Below, piece by piece: positions 37,283-45,552 of a stretch of 64,000 nt of DNA. The notes under the pieces were generated by a model. That model was not told where the DNA came from, ran no database searches, and worked only from the letters and a program-made list of their open reading frames with translations. The translations under genes and the position numbers were made by a program. The stretch is taken from positions 1 through 64,000 of the forward strand of contig NZ_JAHZSS010000012.1 in assembly GCF_019457915.1 (NCBI RefSeq), read 5' to 3'. How positions within the stretch are numbered: the first letter of the stretch is position 1; the number at the start of each line of letters is the position of its first letter. The stretch is from Neiella holothuriorum. Its GTDB lineage: Bacteria; Pseudomonadota; Gammaproteobacteria; Enterobacterales; Neiellaceae.

Positions 37283-38655
37283 ACCGCCATTTCCTCCTGT
37301 TGCTGCATGCACTCGAAACGCTTAAAAAGCTTATTTAACCAGCGCCATGCAACGATGGCAGTAAGCACATTGCCGGCTACCGCACCGATAAAGAGGCCAT
37401 TAACCCCCCACATAAAGCCGCCTAAATATGCCAACGGCAAGAAAAATACAAAGAACCGCAGAAGGCTCAACATCACCGCATTATTTGGTTTGTGTAGTGC
37501 ATTGAACGATGAGTTGGTCAAGATCACCACGCCCTGCAAGCCGTAGCCAATGGGCATGATGACGATATACCAGGTCAGCACCGCTTGTACTTCAGGATCG
37601 TTACTAAACAAATTCGCTAACCACGGCGAAGTGATGGCTAAAAGCACGGCAATGCCGGCCTGCCATATCAGAACAAATTTAGCTGTAAGCCGATAGGCGT
37701 CATGCGCTCGCACGATTTGGCGGGCACCAAAATTTTGGCTGACCAAAGGCGGCAACGTCATCGACAATGCCAAAACCACAATACAAGCAATGGACTCGAT
37801 GCGACTACCTACGCCAAGTGCCGCTACCACGGGTTCACCATAACAAGCCGCAATCGCTGTTAATACGCCCATTGCAAGCGGCGTTAGCATGTTAGCGCCT
37901 GCCGCGGGTAAACCAATCGCAGCAATTTGCTTAATACCGTCAAACGTTGCTGGCCAGTCATGGGGCCAATAATAAATCCTTTTTTGCTTGGCGCCGAGTA
38001 CATATAAAATCAGCAAGCATGCAGCACTCCAAGAAATAACACTTGCCAGAGCGGCACCTTGTATCCCCAACGCCGGTACAGGCCCAAAACCAAATATCAA
38101 CACTGGATCGAGAATCGCATTGAGGACTCCAGCGCCCGCCATGCCATAGCTTGGTAATTTGGTCTCGCCATTGGCGCGGAAGATGGCATTGCAGATCATT
38201 GGTAAGATCAACAACACGCAGCCGGATAGCCACACATTCATGTAGTCCATCAACAGCATATAGGACGACTCAGATGCGCCCATCGAAAAGAATATTGGCC
38301 GACTAAATAGGAAGATCGTAATGGCGATAAAGGTGACCAGTACGGCAGATAAATAAAGTGAGGCGGTCGCAAAGTTTCGCGCTTGCGTCAGGCTGCCTTG
38401 GCCAATAATGCGAGCAATAACTGCTGACGTCCCAATCGACAAGCCAATGGACAAACTAATCACGGCAAATGTCACAGGAAAGGTAAAACTGACCGCGGCA
38501 AGGGGTTGAGTCCCGAGCATACTGATGAAAAAAGTATCAACTAAGTTGAAGGTCATCATGGTGATCATGCCAACAATAACCGGCATGGTCATATTCTTAA
38601 GCGTCGGCCCTAATTGGCCCTTAAGCAGATCGTTAACAGCGGATGATGATGACAT
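37279..38655 (-). CDS. MATE-family efflux transporter
   Basis: This 458-residue membrane protein has twelve predicted helices and MATE patterns such as [20 protein letters not shown] in the first helix pair and [12 protein letters not shown] in the second half. It is not close to NorM and groups with the DinF/MepA-like MATE proteins by eye. It lies directly upstream of uvrB with a 4-base ATGA overlap, so uvrB translation is probably coupled to it. Its substrate is unknown. Confidence 0.9.
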   Translation of the reverse strand: MSSSSAVNDLLKGQLGPTLKNMTMPVIVGMITMMTFNLVDTFFISMLGTQPLAAVSFTFPVTFAVISLSIGLSIGTSAVIARIIGQGSLTQARNFATASLYLSAVLVTFIAITIFLFSRPIFFSMGASESSYMLLMDYMNVWLSGCVLLILPMICNAIFRANGETKLPSYGMAGAGVLNAILDPVLIFGFGPVPALGIQGAALASVISWSAACLLILYVLGAKQKRIYYWPHDWPATFDGIKQIAAIGLPAAGANMLTPLAMGVLTAIAACYGEPVVAALGVGSRIESIACIVVLALSMTLPPLVSQNFGARQIVRAHDAYRLTAKFVLIWQAGIAVLLAITSPWLANLFSNDPEVQAVLTWYIVIMPIGYGLQGVVILTNSSFNALHKPNNAVMLSLLRFFVFFLPLAYLGGFMWGVNGLFIGAVAGNVLTAIVAWRWLNKLFKRFECMQQQEEMAV

Positions 38656-38693
38656 AAGTTGACTCGAAGTCTGCTCCTTGCGGGCGTTGCATT

Positions 38694-38759
38694 TTAAGAG
38701 AAATAGCCAGCTAACACCACGGCAAAAATAAAGATAAATAGAGTAATTTGACTAGGCAT
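38694..38759 (-). CDS. Possible tiny hydrophobic peptide (21 residues)
   Basis: A 22-codon frame encodes a peptide starting MPSQITLFIFIFAVV, almost entirely one hydrophobic helix. It lies between the 34-residue ORF and the MATE gene on the same strand. No ribosome-binding site is clear, so this is tentative. Confidence 0.18.
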   Translation of the reverse strand: MPSQITLFIFIFAVVLAGYFS

Positions 38760-38823
38760 ACTTAAATACAAATTGGAAGATGCGATTACCAAAAAATTTG
38801 TTGATAAACAGCCTCATTTTCAT

Positions 38824-38928
38824 TTACTTGGCGCTTTCGCCCCAAAACAATGCACAGGCCCAAATGGTCATGCCAATTACTGCGCAAAAAACGTACAGCA
38901 ACAAGGTTGACCGCCAAGATAAAGTCAT
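38824..38928 (-). CDS. Possible small membrane protein (34 residues)
   Basis: The frame from the ATG at 38928 to TAA at 38824-38826 encodes a 34-residue peptide with one strong hydrophobic helix (LLLYVFCAVIGMTIWACALF) and short charged ends. That is the layout of genuine small membrane proteins such as oxidase or transporter accessory subunits. A candidate promoter ends about 13 bases before the ATG; the ribosome-binding site (GTGG) is weak. I do not recognise a family. Confidence 0.38.
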   Translation of the reverse strand: MTLSWRSTLLLYVFCAVIGMTIWACALFWGESAK

Positions 38929-38947
38929 AATCCACTGTTTTTATTAG

Positions 38948-38976
38948 TGAATATTTTTTCTTTTTAGTTTGTTCAA
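38948..38976 (-). promoter_or_regulatory. Possible promoter for the small membrane ORF
   Basis: On the minus strand TTGAAC (38976-38971) is followed after 17 bases by TATTCA (38953-38948). The spacer is perfect but the -10 is poor. Confidence 0.3.
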
Positions 38977-39034
38977 AAAAGATGTTGACACGAATGCATG
39001 CGGGTTTGAGCTTACTCTTTCATGACAATCCACA

Positions 39035-39063
39035 CAGTTATCCACAGACATGGTGGATAACTG
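39035..39063. promoter_or_regulatory. Inverted pair of DnaA-type boxes
   Basis: A perfect consensus DnaA box TTATCCACA (39038-39046) faces a near-consensus box on the other strand (TTATCCACC, 39060-39052). The two form an exact 11-bp inverted repeat (39035-39045 and 39053-39063) around 7 bases. A third, weaker match (CAATCCACA) is at 39026-39034. The DNA on the left is AT-rich. Confidence 0.55.
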
Positions 39064-39142
39064 AAATATCAATGTCAAATAAGCAACTTAAGCAAATCTC
39101 GGCTGTAATAGGCAATCGGCAAAGGGGCTAATTGCAATCCAG

Positions 39143-39667
39143 CTAATATTCGTCGGCTAGTGAATCCAAACGCCATGAAAGCCCTATTTTAGTGCTTAGC
39201 CCAACGCCTTGACTGACGACAGTTAGGTCAGGTGCTAGCAGATAATAGGTCGGGAATACTGCCACCCTATAATCACTCATTAATTGATTGTCCCCGAGAT
39301 AAACAGGCAAAGTGAGCGACAGTTCGTTGGCGAATTGGTAAACCTGCTGTGTCGATTCGTATGACAAGGCCACTGCTATGATTTCTATATCGCTACGTTC
39401 GTTAGCCAAGGCGTTTACCGCTGGCAACGAAACGCGACAAACACCACACCAAGGCGCAAACAAATAGACAAGTTTAGGGCGAGTTGAGTCTGTAAATAAG
39501 CTGTCGACCGGCACGGTGCGACCTTCGGTCGTTAAGCGCTTCAATTGACTGTAGTCGGCAACCGGTTCGCCTTTGGCAATAAGCGGCGCCGAGCGATACC
39601 ACTGAACAGCAAAAAACACCGCCATAATGATGGCAAACGGTGCTAATTGACGAATAAATTTCTTCAC
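39143..39667 (-). CDS. Membrane-anchored thioredoxin-like protein (TlpA/ScsD-like)
   Basis: This 174-residue protein has an N-terminal helix (about residues 5-22) that anchors a periplasmic thioredoxin fold, with the redox pair in LFAPWCGVCRVSLPA and the cis-Pro in VAVFPTYYLL. It probably reduces or exchanges disulfides in the periplasm. The start is a GTG at 39667, with AAGGG 6 bases before it; a TTG two codons earlier is an unlikely alternative. The gene is divergent from the DUF2989 gene. Confidence 0.88.
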   Translation of the reverse strand: MKKFIRQLAPFAIIMAVFFAVQWYRSAPLIAKGEPVADYSQLKRLTTEGRTVPVDSLFTDSTRPKLVYLFAPWCGVCRVSLPAVNALANERSDIEIIAVALSYESTQQVYQFANELSLTLPVYLGDNQLMSDYRVAVFPTYYLLAPDLTVVSQGVGLSTKIGLSWRLDSLADEY

Positions 39668-39785
39668 GGGCAACCCTTAAGAACACTCGGTCACTTAGCT
39701 AGACCGCAAAGCTTGATACTTTATTGCAAAGATCTGTCATACTTCGGTCGAAATGGACTCACACTGCTGCAATTTATCACACGCT

Positions 39786-40613
39786 ATGCAAGAACTACGT
39801 CGCTACTTTGTTCTCCCTTCATTTGTTATCTCTCTTTGTACCCTGTTGATCGCTTGTGATACGCAACCGAGCATTAAACGGATTTGTGCTCGCAATCCAG
39901 ATATTTGTCAGGGATTGAATCGAGATGGCTGGTGCCAAGAGCAGCGCGACGTTGTCATTAAAGCAGATTTTGCTGTTGAGAATTCAAATCGCTCAGAGCC
40001 GGCGCTGTTTGATGCGCTAATAGCGTGGGAAAGTTACCGTACCTGTATCGAATTAGCCGCTCAAGTTGAAATGAAGCAACTTAAAATACGTCAGTCTCGA
40101 CGTGTAGAAGGCTACATTAAAGCAGAAGAAATGTTGTTAGCGCTTAACGAAGAAACGCGGAATGCTAAGATGCCAGAATTGCTTTGGTATCACTGGACTC
40201 GCAATCAAGATAAAGAAGCTTACCAGCGCTTTATCGCTTATGAAGACGCGGGCTTGCTCAATACCCCTGAGTTGCAATTGAACTTGGCGGCTCATTACGC
40301 CCAGCGCGATCAGGAAAAAACGATTAGCATCCTGCTGCGAGTCTTGAGCATGTATGATGACAACAGCCAAATCGACCAGAGCATTTTCACGCAACTGGCT
40401 ACCCTCACCTATCAACTCAAAGATTACCGTCATAGCTATGTATGGACAGAAGTAACCAAACAACTTGCCATTGCGCCCGTTAATATGGGGCTATTTGATG
40501 ACACCAATTTACTTACGATCCAGCAAAAGGCCAAAGCAAAGCAAATCGCAACTCAAATCGTCACCGACCTGAATGAAGGCAAATTTATTGCCAAGCGTAC
40601 TTATAGTTTTTAA
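39786..40613 (+). CDS. DUF2989 family lipoprotein
   Basis: This 275-residue protein begins with a lipoprotein signal peptide (Cys in LLIACDT) and has the early Cys-rich segment [22 protein letters not shown] typical of DUF2989, followed by a long helical, TPR-like region. The ATG at 39786 is chosen for the signal peptide; one at 39753 is possible. Function is unknown. Its stop overlaps the convergent msrB stop by 4 bases. Confidence 0.82.
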   Translation: MQELRRYFVLPSFVISLCTLLIACDTQPSIKRICARNPDICQGLNRDGWCQEQRDVVIKADFAVENSNRSEPALFDALIAWESYRTCIELAAQVEMKQLKIRQSRRVEGYIKAEEMLLALNEETRNAKMPELLWYHWTRNQDKEAYQRFIAYEDAGLLNTPELQLNLAAHYAQRDQEKTISILLRVLSMYDDNSQIDQSIFTQLATLTYQLKDYRHSYVWTEVTKQLAIAPVNMGLFDDTNLLTIQQKAKAKQIATQIVTDLNEGKFIAKRTYSF

Positions 40614-40990
40614 GGCGTGTCGTCACTGTCGAATTGTAATGATACGGAATTGATGCAATAACGTTGGCCTGTTTCTGTCGGGCCATCGGGGAAAACATGC
40701 CCTAAATGCGCATCACAGTTGACGCATCGAACTTCAACGCGAAGCATGCCGAGAGAATTATCTTCAATATACCGAATGGCATCGGTCAGGCTTTTATCGA
40801 AGCTTGGCCAGCCGCAACCCGAATCAAATTTACTGTCGCTACTGAATAGAGGCGCGTCACAGCAGACACAGGCGTAGGTGCCATGGTCTTTATGATTTAA
40901 ATAAATGCCTGTAAACGGCGCTTCCGTCCCCTGCTGCCAGCACACTCTGTATTGCTCGGCAGTTAATTCATCTTTACCTTTAACGGCCAT
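40610..40990 (-). CDS. msrB: Peptide methionine-R-sulfoxide reductase
   Basis: This 126-residue enzyme repairs oxidised methionine (R form). The catalytic Cys112 is in RYCINSVSL. The zinc site is formed by the Cys pairs in CVCCDAPL and [12 protein letters not shown]. Length is normal for a stand-alone MsrB and no signal peptide is seen, so it is cytoplasmic. It follows the endonuclease V-like gene by 24 bases and may be cotranscribed with it. Confidence 0.96.
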   Translation of the reverse strand: MAVKGKDELTAEQYRVCWQQGTEAPFTGIYLNHKDHGTYACVCCDAPLFSSDSKFDSGCGWPSFDKSLTDAIRYIEDNSLGMLRVEVRCVNCDAHLGHVFPDGPTETGQRYCINSVSLQFDSDDTP

Positions 40991-41014
40991 AGACTTTCCT
41001 TTAGGGCGTTTTGA

Positions 41015-41710
41015 CTATTCAACCAACTGGCAGCACGCCAGATCGGTAAGCGCTGTGGTCTGCCATAACTCTGGCCATTTGTACTTACTAGCTAAAAATT
41101 GAATGGCTTTGAGGCGCCGCATTGGATCTTTTGAACGGCTGGAAAAGGTAAATGCTTCAGGTGCTTGCTCGCAATAACGCCACATGGTTGCGACAACACG
41201 CTCGAGGAATTCTAAATTGACCGGCCTGCGAATCACTTCGGTGACTTCGCGCTGCAACTCGATTAACTTGAGCCGGCCATTTTGGTTTTCAGCTTGAAGG
41301 AATTTATAGAGCGATGGATCGCGCGCCATGATCGATAGCGCATTTTGTTGTAGCAAATCGTCGGGCTTTTTAGGGCTTAAGAGACGAGCGTCATTTCCCA
41401 TCGCTGCAAGCTGCTCGAATTGGATGCCAATGCCTATATCACCACTCACTTTGGGCCATAACACAGCGCCGGCTTGTACAGCGACAGGGCTCTTGTGCTC
41501 AATGTCGCGCAAACTCATTTCTTCAACAAGTTGTTCATGGCGAGTTGCAAGTGCGCCGGGGTGAGCCAACCAGTTCGCGATGTGTGGATCAGCTGTTTTG
41601 GCGAGACTTTTGCCGCGTTCGACAATTTGCAGTAGCCCGTGAATTTCGCGATGTTCAGCAACGAGTAACGGTTGAGTCAGGTATGCAGGATAACAATCCC
41701 AAATTTTCAT
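41015..41710 (-). CDS. T4 endonuclease V-like (pyrimidine dimer DNA glycosylase family) protein
   Basis: The N-terminal 75 residues of this 231-residue protein resemble the pyrimidine-dimer glycosylase family (DenV-like): it starts MKIWDCYPAYL, then LLVAEHREIHGLLQIVERGK, with the Glu in the place of the catalytic Glu23 of T4 endonuclease V, and a HPGALATRHEQLVEEM segment. The C-terminal 150 residues do not match anything I know, and the protein is longer than T4 endonuclease V (138 residues). It would cut at UV dimers if active. It may be cotranscribed with msrB. Function is inferred from pattern only. Confidence 0.55.
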   Translation of the reverse strand: MKIWDCYPAYLTQPLLVAEHREIHGLLQIVERGKSLAKTADPHIANWLAHPGALATRHEQLVEEMSLRDIEHKSPVAVQAGAVLWPKVSGDIGIGIQFEQLAAMGNDARLLSPKKPDDLLQQNALSIMARDPSLYKFLQAENQNGRLKLIELQREVTEVIRRPVNLEFLERVVATMWRYCEQAPEAFTFSSRSKDPMRRLKAIQFLASKYKWPELWQTTALTDLACCQLVE

Positions 41711-41796
41711 TAGCAGAACGATTTTTTATTTGTAATTTCAATGAATATTACGCAAGGAAACACGGCCACGCCACCACAGCATGGCCTTTTATGGAG

Positions 41797-43317
41797 TTAC
41801 TTCACGCGAACTTGGTTACGTTCAGGCTGACTCCACTCAATGTGGTAGAACTCACCTGCAGGTTGATCGACTCGCTCAAAGGTGTGCGCGCCAAAAAAGT
41901 CACGCTGAGCTTGTAGCAAATTAGCTGGCACCACGGCATTACGGTAGGTGTCATAGTAAGCTAACGATGCACCAAATACTGGAGTCGGAATACCGTTGAC
42001 AACCGCATTGGCTATAGACTGACGCCAGTTCGCTTGGCGGCTTTCAATTTGCTCAATGAAAAATGGATCAACTAGCAAATTCGTTAATGCGCCGTCACGC
42101 TCAAACGCTTCGGTAATCGACTGCAAGAAAATTGCACGAATAATACAGCCGGCGCGGAATATCTTCGCAATAGATGCAAAGTCTAAATCCCAACCTTGCT
42201 GTTCACCGGCAAGCTTCATCAAATGGAAGCCCTGCGCATAAACACACAGCTTGGAGCAATAGAGCGCATCATGTAACTGTTCAATCAGCGTGGCTTTATC
42301 ATCATCGCTTAACGGTTGAGTTGTTGGCCCTTTGAGGACACGGCTCGCTGCTAAACGTTCGGCTTTCATTGAGCTTAACGCGCGTGCAAAAACAGATTGA
42401 GCAATCGATGGGTTTGGCGAGCCAACTTCGAGCGAACTCATTGCTGTCCATAGCCCCGTACCTTTTTGGCCGGCAGTGTCTTGAATGACATCAACCACAG
42501 GCTTACCCGTTACCGGATCTTTTTGCTTCAAGATATCGGCACTGATTTCAATTAAGTAACTGTTGAGGGGGCCGTTATTCCATTGGGCAAACACGTCACC
42601 GATTTCATCGCAACTCATACCGGCAACGTCACGCATCACATGATAGGCTTCGCAAATTTGTTGCATATCCGCATATTCGATGCCGTTGTGAACCATTTTG
42701 ACATAATGGCCTGCGCCCGCAGGACCAATGTATGCCGCACAGGGCTCACCTTCGGTAACAGGTTGGCCAGGAACAAATGACTCTAGTGGTTTGCCAGTTT
42801 CTGGATCAACCTTGGCGGCAATGGCTTCCCAAACAGGAGCCAACCGTTGCCATTGCTTAGCATCACCGCTCGGCATTAAAGCAGGGCCGAATCTTGCACC
42901 AACTTCTCCGCCTGAAACAGCAGTCGAGAACAAGGTGAACTTACCTTTATAGTTCGCAGTCCGCTCTACGGTGTCGGTCCACAAAGTATTGCCGGTATCG
43001 ACAACAACGGCATCGGTTGCAAGTCCGGCTTCGAGCAGATTATGGCAAACAATATCGACAGGCTTACCAGCAGGCACAGACAAAATGATCAAGTGAGGTT
43101 GCTTTGTATTGGCTAGCAGCGCTTCGAGGGTATTACAGCCGACAACGCGCGGAAGTTTATCGCCCCGCTCTTTTGTATCTTGGGCTAAAACACCGTCAAT
43201 CTTATCCTGATCTAAATCGAAAGCGGCGATGGTGTAGCCATGATCAGCTAAGTTCATGACGAGGTTTTTACCCATCACACCGAGGCCGATAAAGCCAATA
43301 TCACATTGTTGAGTCAT
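41797..43317 (-). CDS. gnd: 6-phosphogluconate dehydrogenase, decarboxylating
   Basis: This 506-residue enzyme makes ribulose 5-phosphate in the oxidative pentose phosphate pathway. The cofactor motif GLGVMGKNLVMNLADHG is at the N-terminus, with SGGEVGARFGPALMPSG, the catalytic Lys and nearby residues in HYVKMVHNGIEYADMQ, and GQKGTGLWT. It is longer than the E. coli enzyme (468), as in several marine relatives. The ATG at 43317 is preferred over an in-frame TTG at 43353. Two short palindromic boxes lie upstream (43341-43356 and 43379-43388). Confidence 0.95.
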   Translation of the reverse strand: MTQQCDIGFIGLGVMGKNLVMNLADHGYTIAAFDLDQDKIDGVLAQDTKERGDKLPRVVGCNTLEALLANTKQPHLIILSVPAGKPVDIVCHNLLEAGLATDAVVVDTGNTLWTDTVERTANYKGKFTLFSTAVSGGEVGARFGPALMPSGDAKQWQRLAPVWEAIAAKVDPETGKPLESFVPGQPVTEGEPCAAYIGPAGAGHYVKMVHNGIEYADMQQICEAYHVMRDVAGMSCDEIGDVFAQWNNGPLNSYLIEISADILKQKDPVTGKPVVDVIQDTAGQKGTGLWTAMSSLEVGSPNPSIAQSVFARALSSMKAERLAASRVLKGPTTQPLSDDDKATLIEQLHDALYCSKLCVYAQGFHLMKLAGEQQGWDLDFASIAKIFRAGCIIRAIFLQSITEAFERDGALTNLLVDPFFIEQIESRQANWRQSIANAVVNGIPTPVFGASLAYYDTYRNAVVPANLLQAQRDFFGAHTFERVDQPAGEFYHIEWSQPERNQVRVK

Positions 43318-43340
43318 ATCGTATTGTTCCAGCAATAAAT

Positions 43341-43388
43341 GCTTTGTAGACAAAGCCTACAAATAACTAAAAATGGCATTGTATACAT
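43341..43388. promoter_or_regulatory. Two GntR-like short palindromes upstream of gnd
   Basis: GCTTTGTAGACAAAGC (43341-43356) is a near-perfect palindrome, and TTGTATACAT (43379-43388) resembles its core TTGTAGACAA. They lie in the 73-bp gap between glgX and gnd and may be operators, although they could also be chance. Confidence 0.25.
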
Positions 43389-43390
43389 GC

Positions 43391-45469
43391 CTATTTGATA
43401 ACGCGGCCGCCGAGTACGACAACAGAACGCTGCTGCACTTGATAGTGCCCAGCGCTGATCCGCGTTGATTTCATTCCATCCTCGGCATCTGAATCGAGCA
43501 ATACCTTCCAGCGACTACTTGCCGGCAGCTGAAAATCTTGCGGTGCTTGGCACGCATTAAAGATCAGCAACAACTGTAATTCTTCAGATCCTGCGTTGGC
43601 AGGTTTTAGCCAGATTGATACACATTGGGTTGACGGATCATGCCATTCCCCGTGGGTCATAGCCTTTCCTGAAGGTGCTAGCCAGGCAACGTTGACTCGC
43701 TCTGAACCTTTGTAGAATGGATCGTCCTGAACACAGTAGCGGTTCAAAATCGGATGCGATTTTCGCAAATTAATGAGCTGTTTGACAAATTTAAGTTGAT
43801 GACGTGAATGATTAGACAATTGCCAATCAATCCAACTAATTTCTGAATCCTGACAGTAAGCGTTGTTGTTGCCTTGTTGGGTGCGGGCAATTTCATCGCC
43901 AGCTAATAAATGTGGCACCCCGCGAGACAACAATAAGGTGGCCAAAAAGTTACGTTGTTGGCGACGACGCAGCTTGTTAATCGCCACATCTTTTGTTTCG
44001 CCTTCCACACCGTAATTGGCGGAAATATTATGGCCATGACCATCGCGCGAATTTTCTTTGTTAGCTTCGTTATGGCGCTGCTCGTACGTCACTAAATCAT
44101 GCAACGTAAAACCATCGTGATAGGTAATAAAATTAACGCTAGCGTGCGGCTGACGTCGATCGCCGTGAAAAATGTCGCGCGAGCCCATCAGTCGAGTTGC
44201 GAAATCGCCAAGATAGCCGGCATCGCCGCGCCAAAACGATCGCATCGAATCGCGGTAGCGGTCATTGCACTCGAGCCAGTTGTTGGGGAATTGACCGAGT
44301 TGATAGCCGCCGAGCCCAACGTCCCAAGGCTCAGCAATGAATTTACAGTGGCGCAAGACGGGATCTTGATACACCGACTTTAAAAACGCCCCATTAGGTT
44401 TAAAGCCGTCCACTTCGCGGCCAAGGGTGACTGCCAAGTCGAAGCGAAAACCGTCGACGTGCATCTCTTCAACCCAGTGACGTAACGAATCAAGCACAAA
44501 TGCTAAAGTGTCGGGATCGTCGAGGTTTACCGCATTACCACAACCGCTATGGTTCAAATAATGTGTGTAATCCGCTTTGTGTTCGTGGTGAGCAAACCAA
44601 TAAGATGATCGATTATCTAAACCGCGAAAGCTCAATATAGGGCCATCGCCACCAGATTCGGCTGTGTGGTTGAACACCACATCTAAGATGACTTCAATAC
44701 CGGCTTTGTGAAGCTCTCGCACCATGATCTTAAACTCGTGATAAGCGTCTTTAACTGCATATCGAGGATCGGGTGCGAAGAAGTTAATGGGGTTATAGCC
44801 CCAATAATTACTTAAACCACGGTCTGTTAACCAAGCTTCGGACATAAAGGTGCTGACCGGCAACAATTGGATAGATGTGATGCCTAATTCTTTTAAGTAG
44901 TTAATCGAGCTTTCATGAGCCAAACCAAGATAGGTGCCGCGAAGCTTTTTAGGCATTTCATCCAGCAGATTGGTAAAGCCTTTGACATGCGCCTCGTACA
45001 AAATCATGTCTGCATCGGGGTGTTGAGGCTTGCTGGTGTTCTGCCAGTCAAACGCATCGCCATCGACAGGAATGGCTTTAGGGATCATCGCTTGACTGTC
45101 GCCTTCATAAAGCCGGTTATTCCAAATGATGGGGCGGTTTAAAGACTTCGCATAAGGGTCGATGAGTAATTTGTTTGGATCGAAATAAAGCCCGTGCTCA
45201 GGTGCATATTCGCCCTTTGCGCGAATGCCGTACATCATGCCTTTGGTAAAGCCAGCAATGTGGCCATACCAAATAGCGCCATTTCGAAATTGTAATTGCT
45301 GGCAGCTGAGCTCATTTTCATCAGCATCATAGATACAAATGGCAACCTGTTCCGCATCCGGCGCGCGAACCGCGAAGTTACAGCCAGTTTTTGTTAAAAG
45401 CGCGCCGAATGGGAATGGCTGCCCTTTTTCAACAACAAAGCGCGCATTTGTCTGATTAGCCTTTTTCAC
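43391..45469 (-). CDS. glgX: Glycogen debranching enzyme GlgX
   Basis: This GH13 enzyme hydrolyses alpha-1,6 branches of limit dextrin during glycogen breakdown. The conserved regions are DVVFNHTAE, DGFRFDLAVTLG, IAEPWDVG and FITYHDGFTLHD. The carbohydrate-binding N-terminal domain starts FPFGALLTKTGCNFAV. The start is uncertain: an ATG at 45514 (707 residues) lies inside a hairpin that probably ends glgB transcription, so the GTG at 45469 (692 residues) is preferred. Length is a little above the E. coli enzyme (657). Confidence 0.92.
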   Translation of the reverse strand: MKKANQTNARFVVEKGQPFPFGALLTKTGCNFAVRAPDAEQVAICIYDADENELSCQQLQFRNGAIWYGHIAGFTKGMMYGIRAKGEYAPEHGLYFDPNKLLIDPYAKSLNRPIIWNNRLYEGDSQAMIPKAIPVDGDAFDWQNTSKPQHPDADMILYEAHVKGFTNLLDEMPKKLRGTYLGLAHESSINYLKELGITSIQLLPVSTFMSEAWLTDRGLSNYWGYNPINFFAPDPRYAVKDAYHEFKIMVRELHKAGIEVILDVVFNHTAESGGDGPILSFRGLDNRSSYWFAHHEHKADYTHYLNHSGCGNAVNLDDPDTLAFVLDSLRHWVEEMHVDGFRFDLAVTLGREVDGFKPNGAFLKSVYQDPVLRHCKFIAEPWDVGLGGYQLGQFPNNWLECNDRYRDSMRSFWRGDAGYLGDFATRLMGSRDIFHGDRRQPHASVNFITYHDGFTLHDLVTYEQRHNEANKENSRDGHGHNISANYGVEGETKDVAINKLRRRQQRNFLATLLLSRGVPHLLAGDEIARTQQGNNNAYCQDSEISWIDWQLSNHSRHQLKFVKQLINLRKSHPILNRYCVQDDPFYKGSERVNVAWLAPSGKAMTHGEWHDPSTQCVSIWLKPANAGSEELQLLLIFNACQAPQDFQLPASSRWKVLLDSDAEDGMKSTRISAGHYQVQQRSVVVLGGRVIK

Positions 45470-45491
45470 AGATGAATTTGCCTGTAAGACA

Positions 45492-45517
45492 AAGAATGCC
45501 GCATTGAGCGGCATTCT
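45492..45517 (-). terminator. Hairpin between glgB and glgX
   Basis: AAGAATGCCGC and its complement form a perfect 11-bp stem around a 5-base loop just after glgB, and a T-rich stretch follows on the minus strand. It may attenuate read-through into glgX. It overlaps the upstream candidate glgX start at 45514. Confidence 0.5.
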
Positions 45518-45552
45518 TATTAATAAATGATTATTAATTGGAGGTTAATACG

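Larger units (their letters stand above)
38656..39142. other. 487-bp region with DnaA boxes and tiny ORFs
   Basis: Between the MATE gene and the thioredoxin-like gene there is no gene of usual size. On the minus strand it contains tiny hydrophobic ORFs (38824-38928 and 38694-38759) and a possible promoter (38948-38976). An AT-rich stretch (about 38935-38985) lies next to an inverted pair of DnaA-like boxes at 39035-39063. Confidence 0.5.
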
